Assembly (NCBI GenBank): GCA_035302345.1
Contig: DATGSS010000099.1
Span: 1-64,000 of the forward strand
DNA: 64,000 nucleotides
From: Paenalcaligenes sp035302345
GTDB lineage: Bacteria; Pseudomonadota; Gammaproteobacteria; Burkholderiales; Burkholderiaceae_B
Direction of reading: 5' to 3'
Made by a program: the position numbers and the translations under genes. The notes beneath the pieces were generated by a model, which ran no database searches, had not been told where the DNA came from, and saw only the letters and a list, made by a program, of their open reading frames with translations. Each line of letters starts with the position of its first letter. Position 1 is the stretch's first letter. Below, piece by piece: positions 8,598 through 17,171 of this stretch.

Positions 8598-8956
8598 ACT
8601 TGTCCTTATTCACTAAAGACCAACAGAGAGCAAGACTATGATGATCAAAAAATAAAAATCTTAATTTATTGACTGCGTCGTTCGGTTATTTGGAGTTTTA
8701 TTCCATTCACGCTTAAAAACACACCGACGCGACATTGTAAAACTATTGTCTGATCAATACTAAAGGTCTTGATTACTAATAGCCATATGGAATTAACCCT
8801 GAGCACGATAAGTAACAAGCGTTCATCTGGTGTGCATAAAGCGATACCTATAGTTCCAGTTTTTCTAGGGTGGCTATAAAATACACCCATTCTAAGTTTA
8901 ATCTCTTGGTTTTAAAGTTATTACATCAAAAGCAACATATCGTTGGAGGAACACCC
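8598..8956. other. 359-base divergent intergenic region, no convincing gene
   Basis: The region separates the minus-strand MaoC gene from the plus-strand Bug gene and must hold both promoters. A TATAAA box at 8875-8880 lies 76 bases before the Bug start and is a fair -10 candidate, with only a weak -35 (GTTCCA) in front. A minus-strand open frame inside (8666-8890) has no ribosome site or family resemblance. Confidence 0.5.
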
Positions 8957-9931
8957 GTGATCAAAAAAATAGGTTTAGGATTAGTCATGGTCGGAGCGGC
9001 CCTATTGGCACCTGCGCAGGCAGCAGCCTTAGACGATTGGCCCGATCGGAACATTACTGTGGTTGTCCCCTATCCTCCTGGTGGATCAGCCGACATCATG
9101 GGTCGTTTGGTAGCCAAAGTCATCACAGATGCCACAGGCACCACAGCTATTGTGGAAAACATCTCGGGCGGTGCGACGATACCCGGAGCCCGTGCAGTGC
9201 TGCGTGAGCCCAGCGATGGTCACACCTTTTTCATGGCCAGTGATAACACCCTGAATGTTAACCATCACCTCTTTGAAGAGCTGCCTTATGCTGAGGACGA
9301 CTTTGTCCCTGTCACCGTGCTCAACAACTACCCTCACTGGTTAATTGTGAAAAATGACGACCGCTTTGCGGATTTTGAGGCCTTTAAACAATACATCGTC
9401 GATCATCCCGGCGAGGTGTCCATCAGTATTAATACTATTGGCGGTGCTGCTCACCTAGCTTTGGAAAAATGGCGCCAGGAAAATGATTTCGATTTTGAAA
9501 TTATCCCCTACCGAGGCTCTCCACCAGCAGTCCAAGACCTGATTGCCGGTGTGACAGACGCGCATATTGACGTTGCCGGTTCATCCATTTCGCACGCCCG
9601 CAACGAGGCGGTGAACCCACTCGCCGTGTTGCAGGACACACCGTTAGATGAATTTCCCGATGCTGCTACCCAGAGCTTTGATAATGAGAAAGACTTTGTC
9701 ATCCGGTCAAACTTGTCCATAGTGGCTAAAAAGGGCACCCCAGACGAAATCCTGGCAAAGGTCTATGAAATCGTCAAAGAAGGCGCCACTACCGAGGAAT
9801 TTATCAATACCTTGAATACGCTGGCCTATGAGGCAGTTCTAATGGAGCCCGCAGAGGCCAACGAGTTTATCCAAAGCGAAACCGAACGTTACCGCGATCT
9901 GGTCGAGCTCTCTGGATTAGAAAAGCAATAA
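8957..9931 (+). CDS. Bug/TctC-family periplasmic solute receptor
   Basis: This is a second solitary Bug receptor, of 324 residues. The GTG start is chosen because GGAGGA lies six bases upstream and a good signal peptide follows (MIKKIGLGLVMVGAALL, cut near AQAAA); upstream in-frame starts would place a polar extension before the signal. The mature end DDWPDRNITVVVPYPPGGSADI carries the family signature. The protein should bind an organic acid in the periplasm for a TctAB-type transporter encoded elsewhere. It stands alone, followed directly by a strong terminator, so the neighbours give no ligand clue. Confidence 0.9.
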   Translation: MIKKIGLGLVMVGAALLAPAQAAALDDWPDRNITVVVPYPPGGSADIMGRLVAKVITDATGTTAIVENISGGATIPGARAVLREPSDGHTFFMASDNTLNVNHHLFEELPYAEDDFVPVTVLNNYPHWLIVKNDDRFADFEAFKQYIVDHPGEVSISINTIGGAAHLALEKWRQENDFDFEIIPYRGSPPAVQDLIAGVTDAHIDVAGSSISHARNEAVNPLAVLQDTPLDEFPDAATQSFDNEKDFVIRSNLSIVAKKGTPDEILAKVYEIVKEGATTEEFINTLNTLAYEAVLMEPAEANEFIQSETERYRDLVELSGLEKQ

Positions 9932-9963
9932 AAATAACAAGAACAACATTCTTCTCTCCAGTT

Positions 9964-9991
9964 GCCCAGCCAAGCGCTGGGCTTTTTTTTT
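9964..9991 (+). terminator. Intrinsic terminator of the Bug gene
   Basis: GCCCAGC (9964-9970) pairs with GCTGGGC (9976-9982) across a five-base loop and is followed by nine T. It lies 33 bases after the Bug stop. Confidence 0.9.
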
Positions 9992-10098
9992 GCTAATATA
10001 TAACGAGACATCAAAAAACGACTCTTGTCGGCCAGCGCACATGGCCTGCACAAAACGTGCAACCCTATCTTCCCCTCTGCCTGGATACGCCTCATTTT

Positions 10099-11256
10099 AT
10101 GGAACTGCACCGCCGCCTGCTTTTTTTGCTGACCCCACCCATCATCACCCTCATTGGTCATTTATATGTTGCTCAACGCTTGAGCTCAGCTTGGTCCAAT
10201 CCATTTTGGAAGATCACTTGTTTGGTCAGCCTACTTTTGATGTACGCCGGTATTACCGCTGGTTTTTTAATCCGCCATGATCAAAGCACTCCATTAAAAG
10301 ATCGAATCTCGTGGATTGCTTTTACTCTTTTGGGTCTATTTTCTTGGCTATTTGTTCTGACTTTGCTGCGAGATGTGACGCTGTTGGGCTTTGGGGTGAC
10401 TGATTTCTGGTCGCGCTTTGGACCTGAGGCAGGTCTCCTGTTTAAGCGCTATAGCGTCTTTGTCATTATTGCTGTTAGCCTCATTGCCACTGTGATCGGT
10501 TTTTTTAATGCCCGAAGCACACCCCATGTGGTCGAGATTGAAATCAATATTCCCGACCTGCCCCCTGAGCTTAAGGGCTTTAGTCTGACCCAGATTACTG
10601 ACTTGCATGTCGGGCCCACTATCAAAAAAGATTTTGTGCAACGTGTAGTTGATACTGCCAATGGCCTCAATAGCGATGTCATCGTATTGACGGGTGATTT
10701 GATTGATGGCGATGTCGCAGGGTTGCGGCCACATACAAACTTATTAGCGGATCTTGATGCGCCTCTGGGTGTTTATGCGGTAACGGGCAACCATGAATAC
10801 TATTCAGGGGCACCGCGGTGGATTGCAGAGTACGAAAGATTAGGGATGCATGTACTGCAAAATGAGCACGTGGTGCTGCCCTATCAACAAGGACAGCTAC
10901 TACTGGCTGGAGTGAATGATTATGATGCAGGTCGTTTTGATAGCAGTTGGGCAACCGATCCCCATGCCGCCATCAAAGATGCTCCAGATGATGTAGGGGC
11001 CAAAATACTGTTGGCGCATCAACCACGCAGTATGCAAGAGGCCGCCCAAGCAGGCTTTGATTTGCAACTTTCAGGGCATACGCATGGTGGGCAGTTTTGG
11101 CCATGGGGGTACTTTGTGCGTTTACAGCAACCCTTTGTCGCAGGACTAGACCGCTATAAAGATCTACAGGTCTACACCAGCCAAGGGACTGGATATTGGG
11201 GCCCACCCATGCGGGTGGGCGCGCGCTCAGAAATTACGCGTATCCGCCTTAAATAA
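10099..11256 (+). CDS. Membrane-anchored calcineurin-like metallophosphoesterase
   Basis: This is a 385-residue protein from the chosen ATG; a GTG at 10057 would add 14 residues and neither start has a clear ribosome site. The N-terminal 150 residues hold about four hydrophobic helices. The rest is a two-metal phosphoesterase domain with all motifs in order: TDLHVG, TGDLIDGD, TGNHEYY, LLAHQP and GHTHGGQ. It matches the YkuE/YaeI type of membrane phosphoesterase. Related proteins with this layout act on lipid-linked phosphates such as UDP-diacylglucosamine analogues, but the substrate here is not shown. It is flanked by a terminator upstream and a convergent gene downstream and looks monocistronic. 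Confidence 0.87.
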   Translation: MELHRRLLFLLTPPIITLIGHLYVAQRLSSAWSNPFWKITCLVSLLLMYAGITAGFLIRHDQSTPLKDRISWIAFTLLGLFSWLFVLTLLRDVTLLGFGVTDFWSRFGPEAGLLFKRYSVFVIIAVSLIATVIGFFNARSTPHVVEIEINIPDLPPELKGFSLTQITDLHVGPTIKKDFVQRVVDTANGLNSDVIVLTGDLIDGDVAGLRPHTNLLADLDAPLGVYAVTGNHEYYSGAPRWIAEYERLGMHVLQNEHVVLPYQQGQLLLAGVNDYDAGRFDSSWATDPHAAIKDAPDDVGAKILLAHQPRSMQEAAQAGFDLQLSGHTHGGQFWPWGYFVRLQQPFVAGLDRYKDLQVYTSQGTGYWGPPMRVGARSEITRIRLK

Positions 11257-11274
11257 ATGACCGGATACTTGGTT

Positions 11275-12051
11275 TTATTTGAGCCAATTATTTTTAGCTT
11301 GGTCCAAATCGCCGCGCGTGTCCATTAGATCCCATGCAAAACGCATGACACGTGTAAAATCGGCGTCATCAGTAGGTAATAAAAAACCTAATTCGTCTTG
11401 GGGGGTTAGCGGGTCATCTATGAATAAGGCAGCCAGGCGATCATCCTCATTGGCATAGTGCAAGGCCTCAAAGGTTTCAGTGATCATGATATCGCCCTTG
11501 CCTTCGGCAATCAGTCCAGGAATTTCGGCATTATGCTCATGGGTAGAAACTTTGGCATCAGTGAGGTGCTCGAGCACAAATTGTTCATTGGTCCCGCCGG
11601 GGTTTTTGATTACATGCACCTCGGGCTGATTTAAATCCTCTAGGCTTTTGTATTTATCGACCTCGGATTTACGGGCCAAAGCGACCTTGCCAAAAGGGGC
11701 GTAGCCCGGCAGCATGTCGACCTGTCCCAAACGAGTAGCATTACGGGTAATGCCACCCACGGCCACATCAAACTTATCGGCTTGTAGGTCATCCAGTAGA
11801 TCAGGCCAACTGGTAGGTACATATTCGATCGTCAGGTTGAGCACATCGGCCATGGCGGTGATGACATCGATATCATGACCCTCGTAGTCCCCATCCTCGG
11901 TCTTGATGGCAAAAGGTCGATAGTCACCGGGCGTACCTACACGGATGACCTGCTCTTCCATGATTTGGTCTAAACGAGGGCCCGCATGCGTCGCAGTCGC
12001 TATTCCGAATGATACCGCCAGCCCGGTTAATAAACCCACAGTTTTCCTCAT
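11275..12051 (-). CDS. PheC-like periplasmic solute-binding or cyclohexadienyl dehydratase protein
   Basis: A signal peptide of about 24 residues (ending THAG) precedes a type 3 periplasmic binding fold of 258 residues in total. Several stretches resemble the secreted cyclohexadienyl dehydratase PheC of Pseudomonas: TPGDYRPF, EYVPTSWPDLLDDL, VGGITRN and the loop NPGGTNEQF. PheC converts prephenate or arogenate to phenylpyruvate or phenylalanine in the periplasm. A plain amino-acid-binding protein is the alternative, and no permease or ATPase adjoins, which slightly favours the enzyme. AGGAGA lies six bases before the ATG. It follows tehB by 27 bases on the same strand. Confidence 0.72.
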   Translation of the reverse strand: MRKTVGLLTGLAVSFGIATATHAGPRLDQIMEEQVIRVGTPGDYRPFAIKTEDGDYEGHDIDVITAMADVLNLTIEYVPTSWPDLLDDLQADKFDVAVGGITRNATRLGQVDMLPGYAPFGKVALARKSEVDKYKSLEDLNQPEVHVIKNPGGTNEQFVLEHLTDAKVSTHEHNAEIPGLIAEGKGDIMITETFEALHYANEDDRLAALFIDDPLTPQDELGFLLPTDDADFTRVMRFAWDLMDTRGDLDQAKNNWLK

Positions 12052-12078
12052 GGAAATGTCTCCTAAAATTGATTTTTA

Positions 12079-12654
12079 TCAGGGTTTCTTTGTGTGCTTT
12101 TGCGCAATCAAAGTTGCAAATTGTAGTCTTGCGCCATTATGCATGGTACCGAGGTCTTCATTATATTTGATGATGTCCCAACCTTGGTAAGCCTCTTTGA
12201 GCTGCCCCTCTTTAAAGGTAAAAGGAAAGCGGACAGGACAAGGATTTTCTGCAGTATCCATAGCGCAGACGATGACATTATAGCCACCTTCACGCGTGCG
12301 CTCTTGCATATTGGCCAAAACCGGCCCAACTGTGGCTGAATCAAGAAACATCAAGGTCACAGTACAACCAATAAAATCGTAATCTTCGGTCAGGTTGGCA
12401 TCCTGTATGTCATAGACTTGGGCATTGAGATTACTTAGGTTTTCTTGGGCAATAATTTCGCGCAGCATTTGAATGCCATTAGGATTATTGTCGACGGCAG
12501 TGACCTCAAAACCCTGCTGTGCTAAATACAAGGCATTGCGCCCATTCGAGCAACCCATTTCTAATGCTTTACCCACCGGGGCCAAGCCAACAGTCGCTAC
12601 AATTTCACTATGTGCAGGATTTAATCCATACTTTTGATTCAAGTTTTCAGGCAT
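12079..12654 (-). CDS. tehB: TehB-type SAM-dependent methyltransferase
   Basis: This is a 191-residue class I methyltransferase. The AdoMet loop is LEMGCSNGRNALYLA at about residues 31-45, followed by the acidic strand end AVDNNP. The segments TLMFLD, REGGYNVIVCAMDTAENPCPVRFPFTFKEG and KYNEDLGTMH match the tellurite-resistance protein TehB along its length. TehB methylates tellurite or selenium compounds and, overexpressed, confers resistance. No tehA is next to it. AGGAG lies seven bases before the ATG. It may be co-transcribed with the PheC-like gene downstream. Confidence 0.9.
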   Translation of the reverse strand: MPENLNQKYGLNPAHSEIVATVGLAPVGKALEMGCSNGRNALYLAQQGFEVTAVDNNPNGIQMLREIIAQENLSNLNAQVYDIQDANLTEDYDFIGCTVTLMFLDSATVGPVLANMQERTREGGYNVIVCAMDTAENPCPVRFPFTFKEGQLKEAYQGWDIIKYNEDLGTMHNGARLQFATLIAQKHTKKP

Positions 12655-12855
12655 CAGATGCTCCTATTGACCAGTCTGTCGATACAGCGCCATATGGGCG
12701 CCCGCTTAATCTTTTGGCAGTTTAAATCACCCCTCCTTATCCGCACCCGATTCCCATGTAATGATTGAGACAACTTTCTGTCGTTACTGTTTGCAAATTG
12801 GTCTCCTAGGCGGCTGCAATTTCTATTAATTACTGCTATAGTTTGCTCTTTTAAG

Positions 12856-12876
12856 GAATGATTATGAGAATTATTC
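12856..12876. promoter_or_regulatory. Fur-box-like palindrome over the start codon
   Basis: A 21-base imperfect palindrome beginning GAATGATTAT and ending AATTATTC has 8 of 10 symmetric pairs matched. On the minus strand it reads AATAATTCTCATAATC, close to the Fur consensus GATAATGATAATCATTATC. It covers the ATG of a siderophore-binding protein gene, so iron-bound Fur would block transcription or early elongation. Confidence 0.5.
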
Positions 12877-13817
12877 GCAATACCTTCTTGACACCGTTTT
12901 TAGGCGCGGCTTTATTGACCTTTGGCCTGACGGCTCATGCTTTTGAACTGGAACATAGTGCGGGCACCCTGCGCTTGGAAAATACACCTCAAAAAATTGT
13001 CAGCTATGAGTTGTCCCATCTAGATACCCTCAACGCTCTGGGTATTGAGGTAGCGGGCGTGCCCCAGTCTGTTTATGGGGGTGTTTTAGAAAAATTTAAT
13101 CAAAGCCAGGTAGTGGGCACTTTATTTGAGCCCGATTATGATTCTTTAGAGGCGCTGCATCCCGACTTAATTATTGCCGGAGGCCGGTCAGAATCCGCTA
13201 TTCCTGAACTTATGGAGCTGGCTCCTACGGTCAGCTTTATCACTGATCCGAATAATTTTTTAAATTCAGTTGAGCAATCCACCCTCCAATTGGCGCGCGC
13301 TTTTGATAAAACAGAAGAGGCGACTCAACAGCTGGAACAGCTAGAACAACAAATCGCCAAACTCTACGAAATTAATTCGGATAAAACGGGCATACTTTTG
13401 TTTACCATCAATGGTCGGCTCATCCCACATGCACCTGGTGATCGATTTGGTTACGTCTATGAGCTCACCGGCCTACAATCCGTATTGCCCGAACGGAGCA
13501 CTGCCGAATTAACCCAGCCCCGCCCCAAGCCTGATAGCCCCGAAGCTGAGGCTGCTGCCATCAAAAATGCTACCGAGCTAAACGCCATTGCCCAAGCCGA
13601 CCCTGACTGGATCATCATCGTAGATCGCGGTGCTATCAATAATGGCAAAAAAACCGCTGCGGACACTTTGGCTGCCCACGAGACACTAAACAAAACACAG
13701 GCTTTTAAAAAGGGGCAGGTTTATTATGCTGATCCCAATGGCTGGTATTTAATCACCGGCGGATTAAATAATTTAAATACCATCACCGCTGATATGATCG
13801 AAAAAATGGGCTCATAG
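12864..13817 (+). CDS. Siderophore-binding ABC transporter protein (CeuE/FatB type)
   Basis: This periplasmic binding protein of the helical-backbone (class III) type has 317 residues. The second of two nearby ATGs is used because TAAGGA lies six bases before it. A signal peptide ends at AHA. The mature protein starts FELEHSAGTLRLENTPQKIVSYELSHLD, typical of ferric-catecholate or azotochelin-type receptors. YDSLEALHPDLIIAGGRS and DPDWIIIVDRGAINNG match the CeuE/FatB group, and the closing NPNGWYLITGGLNN-like segment (DPNGWYLITGG) is the usual C-terminus. A Fur-like site over the start supports iron control. The permease and ATPase genes are not here, so this receptor is an orphan. Confidence 0.85.
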   Translation: MRIIRNTFLTPFLGAALLTFGLTAHAFELEHSAGTLRLENTPQKIVSYELSHLDTLNALGIEVAGVPQSVYGGVLEKFNQSQVVGTLFEPDYDSLEALHPDLIIAGGRSESAIPELMELAPTVSFITDPNNFLNSVEQSTLQLARAFDKTEEATQQLEQLEQQIAKLYEINSDKTGILLFTINGRLIPHAPGDRFGYVYELTGLQSVLPERSTAELTQPRPKPDSPEAEAAAIKNATELNAIAQADPDWIIIVDRGAINNGKKTAADTLAAHETLNKTQAFKKGQVYYADPNGWYLITGGLNNLNTITADMIEKMGS

Positions 13818-13839
13818 ACACCACACATCCATCATTAAA

Positions 13840-15141
13840 CTACTCTGCATTTGTCGTCGCAGACAGTGCCAACAGGCGTTTGCGCACATATTCAGCCCAC
13901 TGTAATAGTGGTGCATCATAATGACGACGCGCAATCAACTGTAAGCCCAACGGCATCCCATCGGCATCCTGCTCGACAGGCATCCCGAGGCACGGCACGT
14001 GCAAAGCACTCCAATAACAATTAAATGCCGAACTGCCCGTATGAGTCTGCGTTTTAGGGGCGGCACCTGCTGCACCTATCGTCAACACCACATCGACCTC
14101 ATTTTCCTGAAACCAATCGTCTAACTGCAAACGCGCGCGCTCTAAATCAATATAGGCCCCGCGAACCTGCTCAATATCAGCGTTGTAGCCCGTGTTGATC
14201 AACTGCTGCAGGGCTGGACTGAATGCTGAGAATAACTGGGGCAACACTGCCTGCTGAGACTGCACCATTTCTACTGCCATTAATAGCCGATGCTGCGCAC
14301 TGACCTGCTGCATATCTATAGGCAGGGCACATAATCGGGCCCGCAATAAATCAGCGCACCGCTGCAATGATGCTTGCATTGAAGCACTGGCCTGTGCCCA
14401 AAAAGGCCCCTGATACACCACAATCCGAAGTGGTCGCTGGGTATTAATTGTTTCGGTTTCTTTTAATACCTCACCTATCAATACCTGATACAGCAAAGCA
14501 ATATCCTCTAGGTAACGTCCAAACCAGCCCACCGTATCAAAGCTTTCAGCAAAAGGAGCGAGCCCCTGCCGACTCAGGCGACCAAAGGTAGGTTTAAACC
14601 CATACACCCCACAAAACGATGCTGGACGAATAATGGAACCCCCTGTCTGCGTGCCGATTGAGAGCGGGACAAAGCCTGCTGCCACCCCAGCAGCAGAACC
14701 ACTGGATGAGCCCCCTGGCGTGCGCCGGGAATCATGGGGATGGCGCGTTGCCGGTGGCTGGGCGTAGGCAAACTCGGCCGTAGTGGCTTTGCCCAAAATA
14801 ACCGCACCCGCCTGGCGTAAGCGAGCAACGCAGGCGGCATCATAAGCAGGCTGGCGGCAAAACACCTCATGCGCCCCATAAGCAGTAGGCATGCCTCGCA
14901 CATCAAGCACATCTTTGATGGCAATGGGAATACCTGCCAAGGGCAACTGAGTATCCACCATGGCGGCCTGCCGTTGTGCCATGGCCTGATCCCAATAAGC
15001 CATGGCCTGTACCTGCGACTCTCGCGCCTGGAGCGCATCCAAAAACTGCTGCACATACGCCTGTGCACTCAGTTCCCCTTGGCGGATAGCATTGACTGCA
15101 GCCTGTGCGCTGCCAGTAAATATAGGTGGCGAAATCCCCAT
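13840..15141 (-). CDS. Amidase-signature hydrolase
   Basis: This is a 433-residue member of the GatA/FAAH amidase-signature family. The Ser-cisSer-Lys triad is visible: Lys76 in PIAIKDVLD, the serine cluster TPGGSSSGSAAG at about 142-152, and the nucleophile Ser169 in TQTGGSIIRPAS. It lacks the C-terminal domain of GatA and no gatB or gatC is near, so it is a free amide hydrolase rather than the tRNA amidotransferase. It is divergent from an oligopeptide-type ABC transporter across a 144-base gap, which suggests that it hydrolyses the imported amide. The substrate is unknown. No signal peptide is seen, so it acts in the cytoplasm. Confidence 0.85.
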   Translation of the reverse strand: MGISPPIFTGSAQAAVNAIRQGELSAQAYVQQFLDALQARESQVQAMAYWDQAMAQRQAAMVDTQLPLAGIPIAIKDVLDVRGMPTAYGAHEVFCRQPAYDAACVARLRQAGAVILGKATTAEFAYAQPPATRHPHDSRRTPGGSSSGSAAGVAAGFVPLSIGTQTGGSIIRPASFCGVYGFKPTFGRLSRQGLAPFAESFDTVGWFGRYLEDIALLYQVLIGEVLKETETINTQRPLRIVVYQGPFWAQASASMQASLQRCADLLRARLCALPIDMQQVSAQHRLLMAVEMVQSQQAVLPQLFSAFSPALQQLINTGYNADIEQVRGAYIDLERARLQLDDWFQENEVDVVLTIGAAGAAPKTQTHTGSSAFNCYWSALHVPCLGMPVEQDADGMPLGLQLIARRHYDAPLLQWAEYVRKRLLALSATTNAE

Positions 15142-15285
15142 GAATAACCTTGTAGCTGTAAGTATTAAGAATTTTTGTGTCTAAGGATACATATAAATTG
15201 TATTGGCTTAAAGAAATGCTCAACCCTAAGATAAATAAAGAAATATTATTTAAAGATTTCGCTTTCTACTCAAAGCATACCCTCT

Positions 15286-16272
15286 ATGGATAGTCTTAGG
15301 TTTTTTCTCAGTGCCATCAGCAGGCAATCGCTACGTGCAGTACCTACTATTGTGGGTATCTTGCTGATCAACTTTTTTCTGTTGCAACAAGTCCCCGGTG
15401 ATGCCGTCGATATCATGGCCGCCGAGGCAGGCGGTGCCAGCGCAGAAAGCATGCAGGCCATGCGCGAGGCTTATGGTCTGCTGGGCACGTGGTGGCAGCA
15501 GCTGGGAAACTACTTGGGGCAACTGGCCCGCGGTGATCTGGGGGTCTCGCCACGCTTTAATGAGCCGGTGCTGGATTTGATTTTTAAACGTTTACCCAAC
15601 AGTCTTTTTCTAGTGATCTCTGGGCTGAGCCTGGCTATTGGGGTTGGCTTGGTACTGGGCAGCCTGATGGTGCGTTTTCACCGTCAAGTACCTGACCGCG
15701 TGCTGTCATTATTTAATTTGCTGCTGTATTCAACGCCCGGGTTTTGGTTGGGCTTGTTGCTGATTTATGTATTTTCCGTCCAATTAGGCTGGTTGCCCGC
15801 CATGGGCCATGCCAGCATCGATAGCAATCTGAGCGGCTGGTCATGGATCCATGACCGCCTCCGACATGCCATTTTGCCCATCCTGACAGTGGCCACATTT
15901 TTCATCGCTGTCTATGCACGATTAACCCGCGCCAGTCTGCTCGATATCGAAGATGCAGAATATATCCGCACCGCCCACGCCAAAGGGCTGGCCCCGTGGC
16001 GAATTACGTGGTTTCATCGCCTGCGCAATGCCCTCATCCCCGTCAGTACCATGGCCGGGGTGCATTTTGCGGCATTGTTTGGCGGCGCAGCTGTGACCGA
16101 AACTGTTTTTGCCTGGCCCGGCATTGGCCGCCTCACCCTGCAGGCTGTAATGACCCGAGACTTTCAATTACTGCTGGGCATTTTGCTGCTTTCCTCACTG
16201 GTCGTCGTGATTATCAACATTGTGATCGATGTCTTTCAGCAATGGCTCGATCCTAGAATTCGCACTGAATAA
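15286..16272 (+). CDS. Oligopeptide-type ABC transporter permease (DppB-like)
   Basis: This is the first inner-membrane subunit of a dipeptide/nickel/oligopeptide-type importer, 328 residues with about six helices. It has the DppB N-terminal helix (VPTIVGILLINFFLLQQVPGD) and the coupling EAA loop EYIRTAHAKGLAPWRITWFHRLRNA in shortened form around residues 224-245. The ribosome site is weak. It is five bases before the second permease, so the two are co-translated. The usual substrate-binding protein gene that normally leads such operons is absent. Confidence 0.88.
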   Translation: MDSLRFFLSAISRQSLRAVPTIVGILLINFFLLQQVPGDAVDIMAAEAGGASAESMQAMREAYGLLGTWWQQLGNYLGQLARGDLGVSPRFNEPVLDLIFKRLPNSLFLVISGLSLAIGVGLVLGSLMVRFHRQVPDRVLSLFNLLLYSTPGFWLGLLLIYVFSVQLGWLPAMGHASIDSNLSGWSWIHDRLRHAILPILTVATFFIAVYARLTRASLLDIEDAEYIRTAHAKGLAPWRITWFHRLRNALIPVSTMAGVHFAALFGGAAVTETVFAWPGIGRLTLQAVMTRDFQLLLGILLLSSLVVVIINIVIDVFQQWLDPRIRTE

Positions 16273-16277
16273 TATTC

Positions 16278-17171
16278 ATGAATACTTATACGCGTTCACT
16301 GTCTAGCCCTGTCAAAGCAACACCCATACTAAAGAGCACGTTATCTGCAGTGCCGCGCTCAGTCCTGCACACGGTAATGCAACTAAATGGATTGCTCATC
16401 TTATTAGTGATCTTAGCCCTCACCGCCTGTGCATCATGGCTGACCGTGCACGATCCACTGGATATGGCTGGTATGCCCTTGTTACGTCCCTGGCAGGATG
16501 CGGCTCACTGGTTAGGGACAGATTCCATGGGTCGTGATGTATGGGCTGGGTTATTGTACGGCGCGCGTACCTCATTATTCATTGGGGTAGGAGCAGCCAC
16601 CATCAGTCTGAGTGTCGGCATGACTGTCGGTCTGTGTGCGGGCTACTTTGGAGGCTGGATTGAGCAGGGCCTGAATCGCCTCACAGCGCTTTTTCAAACG
16701 ATCCCTGCTTTCTTGTTGGTGATCGTGCTCGTTACGATTTATCGCCCCACCCTGTCCACCATCATTTTGGCTATTGGATTGGCCTCCTGGCCTGAAATAG
16801 CTCGTTTAACGCGGGCCGAATGCCGCCGCATCAAGGCGCTAGAGTTCATACAGGCTGCCCGCTGTGCGGGGTTTTCTCATCGTCATATCATGACTCGCGA
16901 GATCCTGCCCAATGCATTACCCAGCATCATCGTGAGCAGTTCCATCCTGATTGCACATGCCATTTTGATGGAATCCGGTCTGGCCTTTTTAGGGCTCAGC
17001 GACCCTAACGTAGCTAGCTGGGGGGCCATGATCAGCAGTGGCCGCGAGCAGCTCAGCTCGGCGTGGTATTTGACCGCCATTCCAGGAGTGGCCATCGCAT
17101 TTACAGTGCTGGCATTTAATCATTTGGGAGATCAACTCAATGACCGCTTTAACCCCCGACAACGAGTTTAG
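16278..17171 (+). CDS. Oligopeptide-type ABC transporter permease (DppC-like)
   Basis: The second inner-membrane subunit has 297 residues. It has the DppC hallmark HWLGTDSMGRDVWAGLLYGAR near residues 73-93 and the EAA loop FIQAARCAGFSHRHI. A conserved SWGAMISSGREQL segment follows near the C-terminus. The stop overlaps the start of the ATPase gene by 32 bases, which indicates translational coupling. The N-terminal 35 residues before the first helix are longer than usual and low in conserved features. Confidence 0.88.
   Translation: MNTYTRSLSSPVKATPILKSTLSAVPRSVLHTVMQLNGLLILLVILALTACASWLTVHDPLDMAGMPLLRPWQDAAHWLGTDSMGRDVWAGLLYGARTSLFIGVGAATISLSVGMTVGLCAGYFGGWIEQGLNRLTALFQTIPAFLLVIVLVTIYRPTLSTIILAIGLASWPEIARLTRAECRRIKALEFIQAARCAGFSHRHIMTREILPNALPSIIVSSSILIAHAILMESGLAFLGLSDPNVASWGAMISSGREQLSSAWYLTAIPGVAIAFTVLAFNHLGDQLNDRFNPRQRV

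Noticed and set aside
8666..8890. 74-residue minus-strand open frame in the gap before the second Bug gene
   Set aside because: No ribosome site, no family resemblance, and it covers the expected promoter of the Bug gene.
13840..15141. GatA subunit of the tRNA amidotransferase
   Set aside because: No gatB or gatC nearby and the context is an importer operon.
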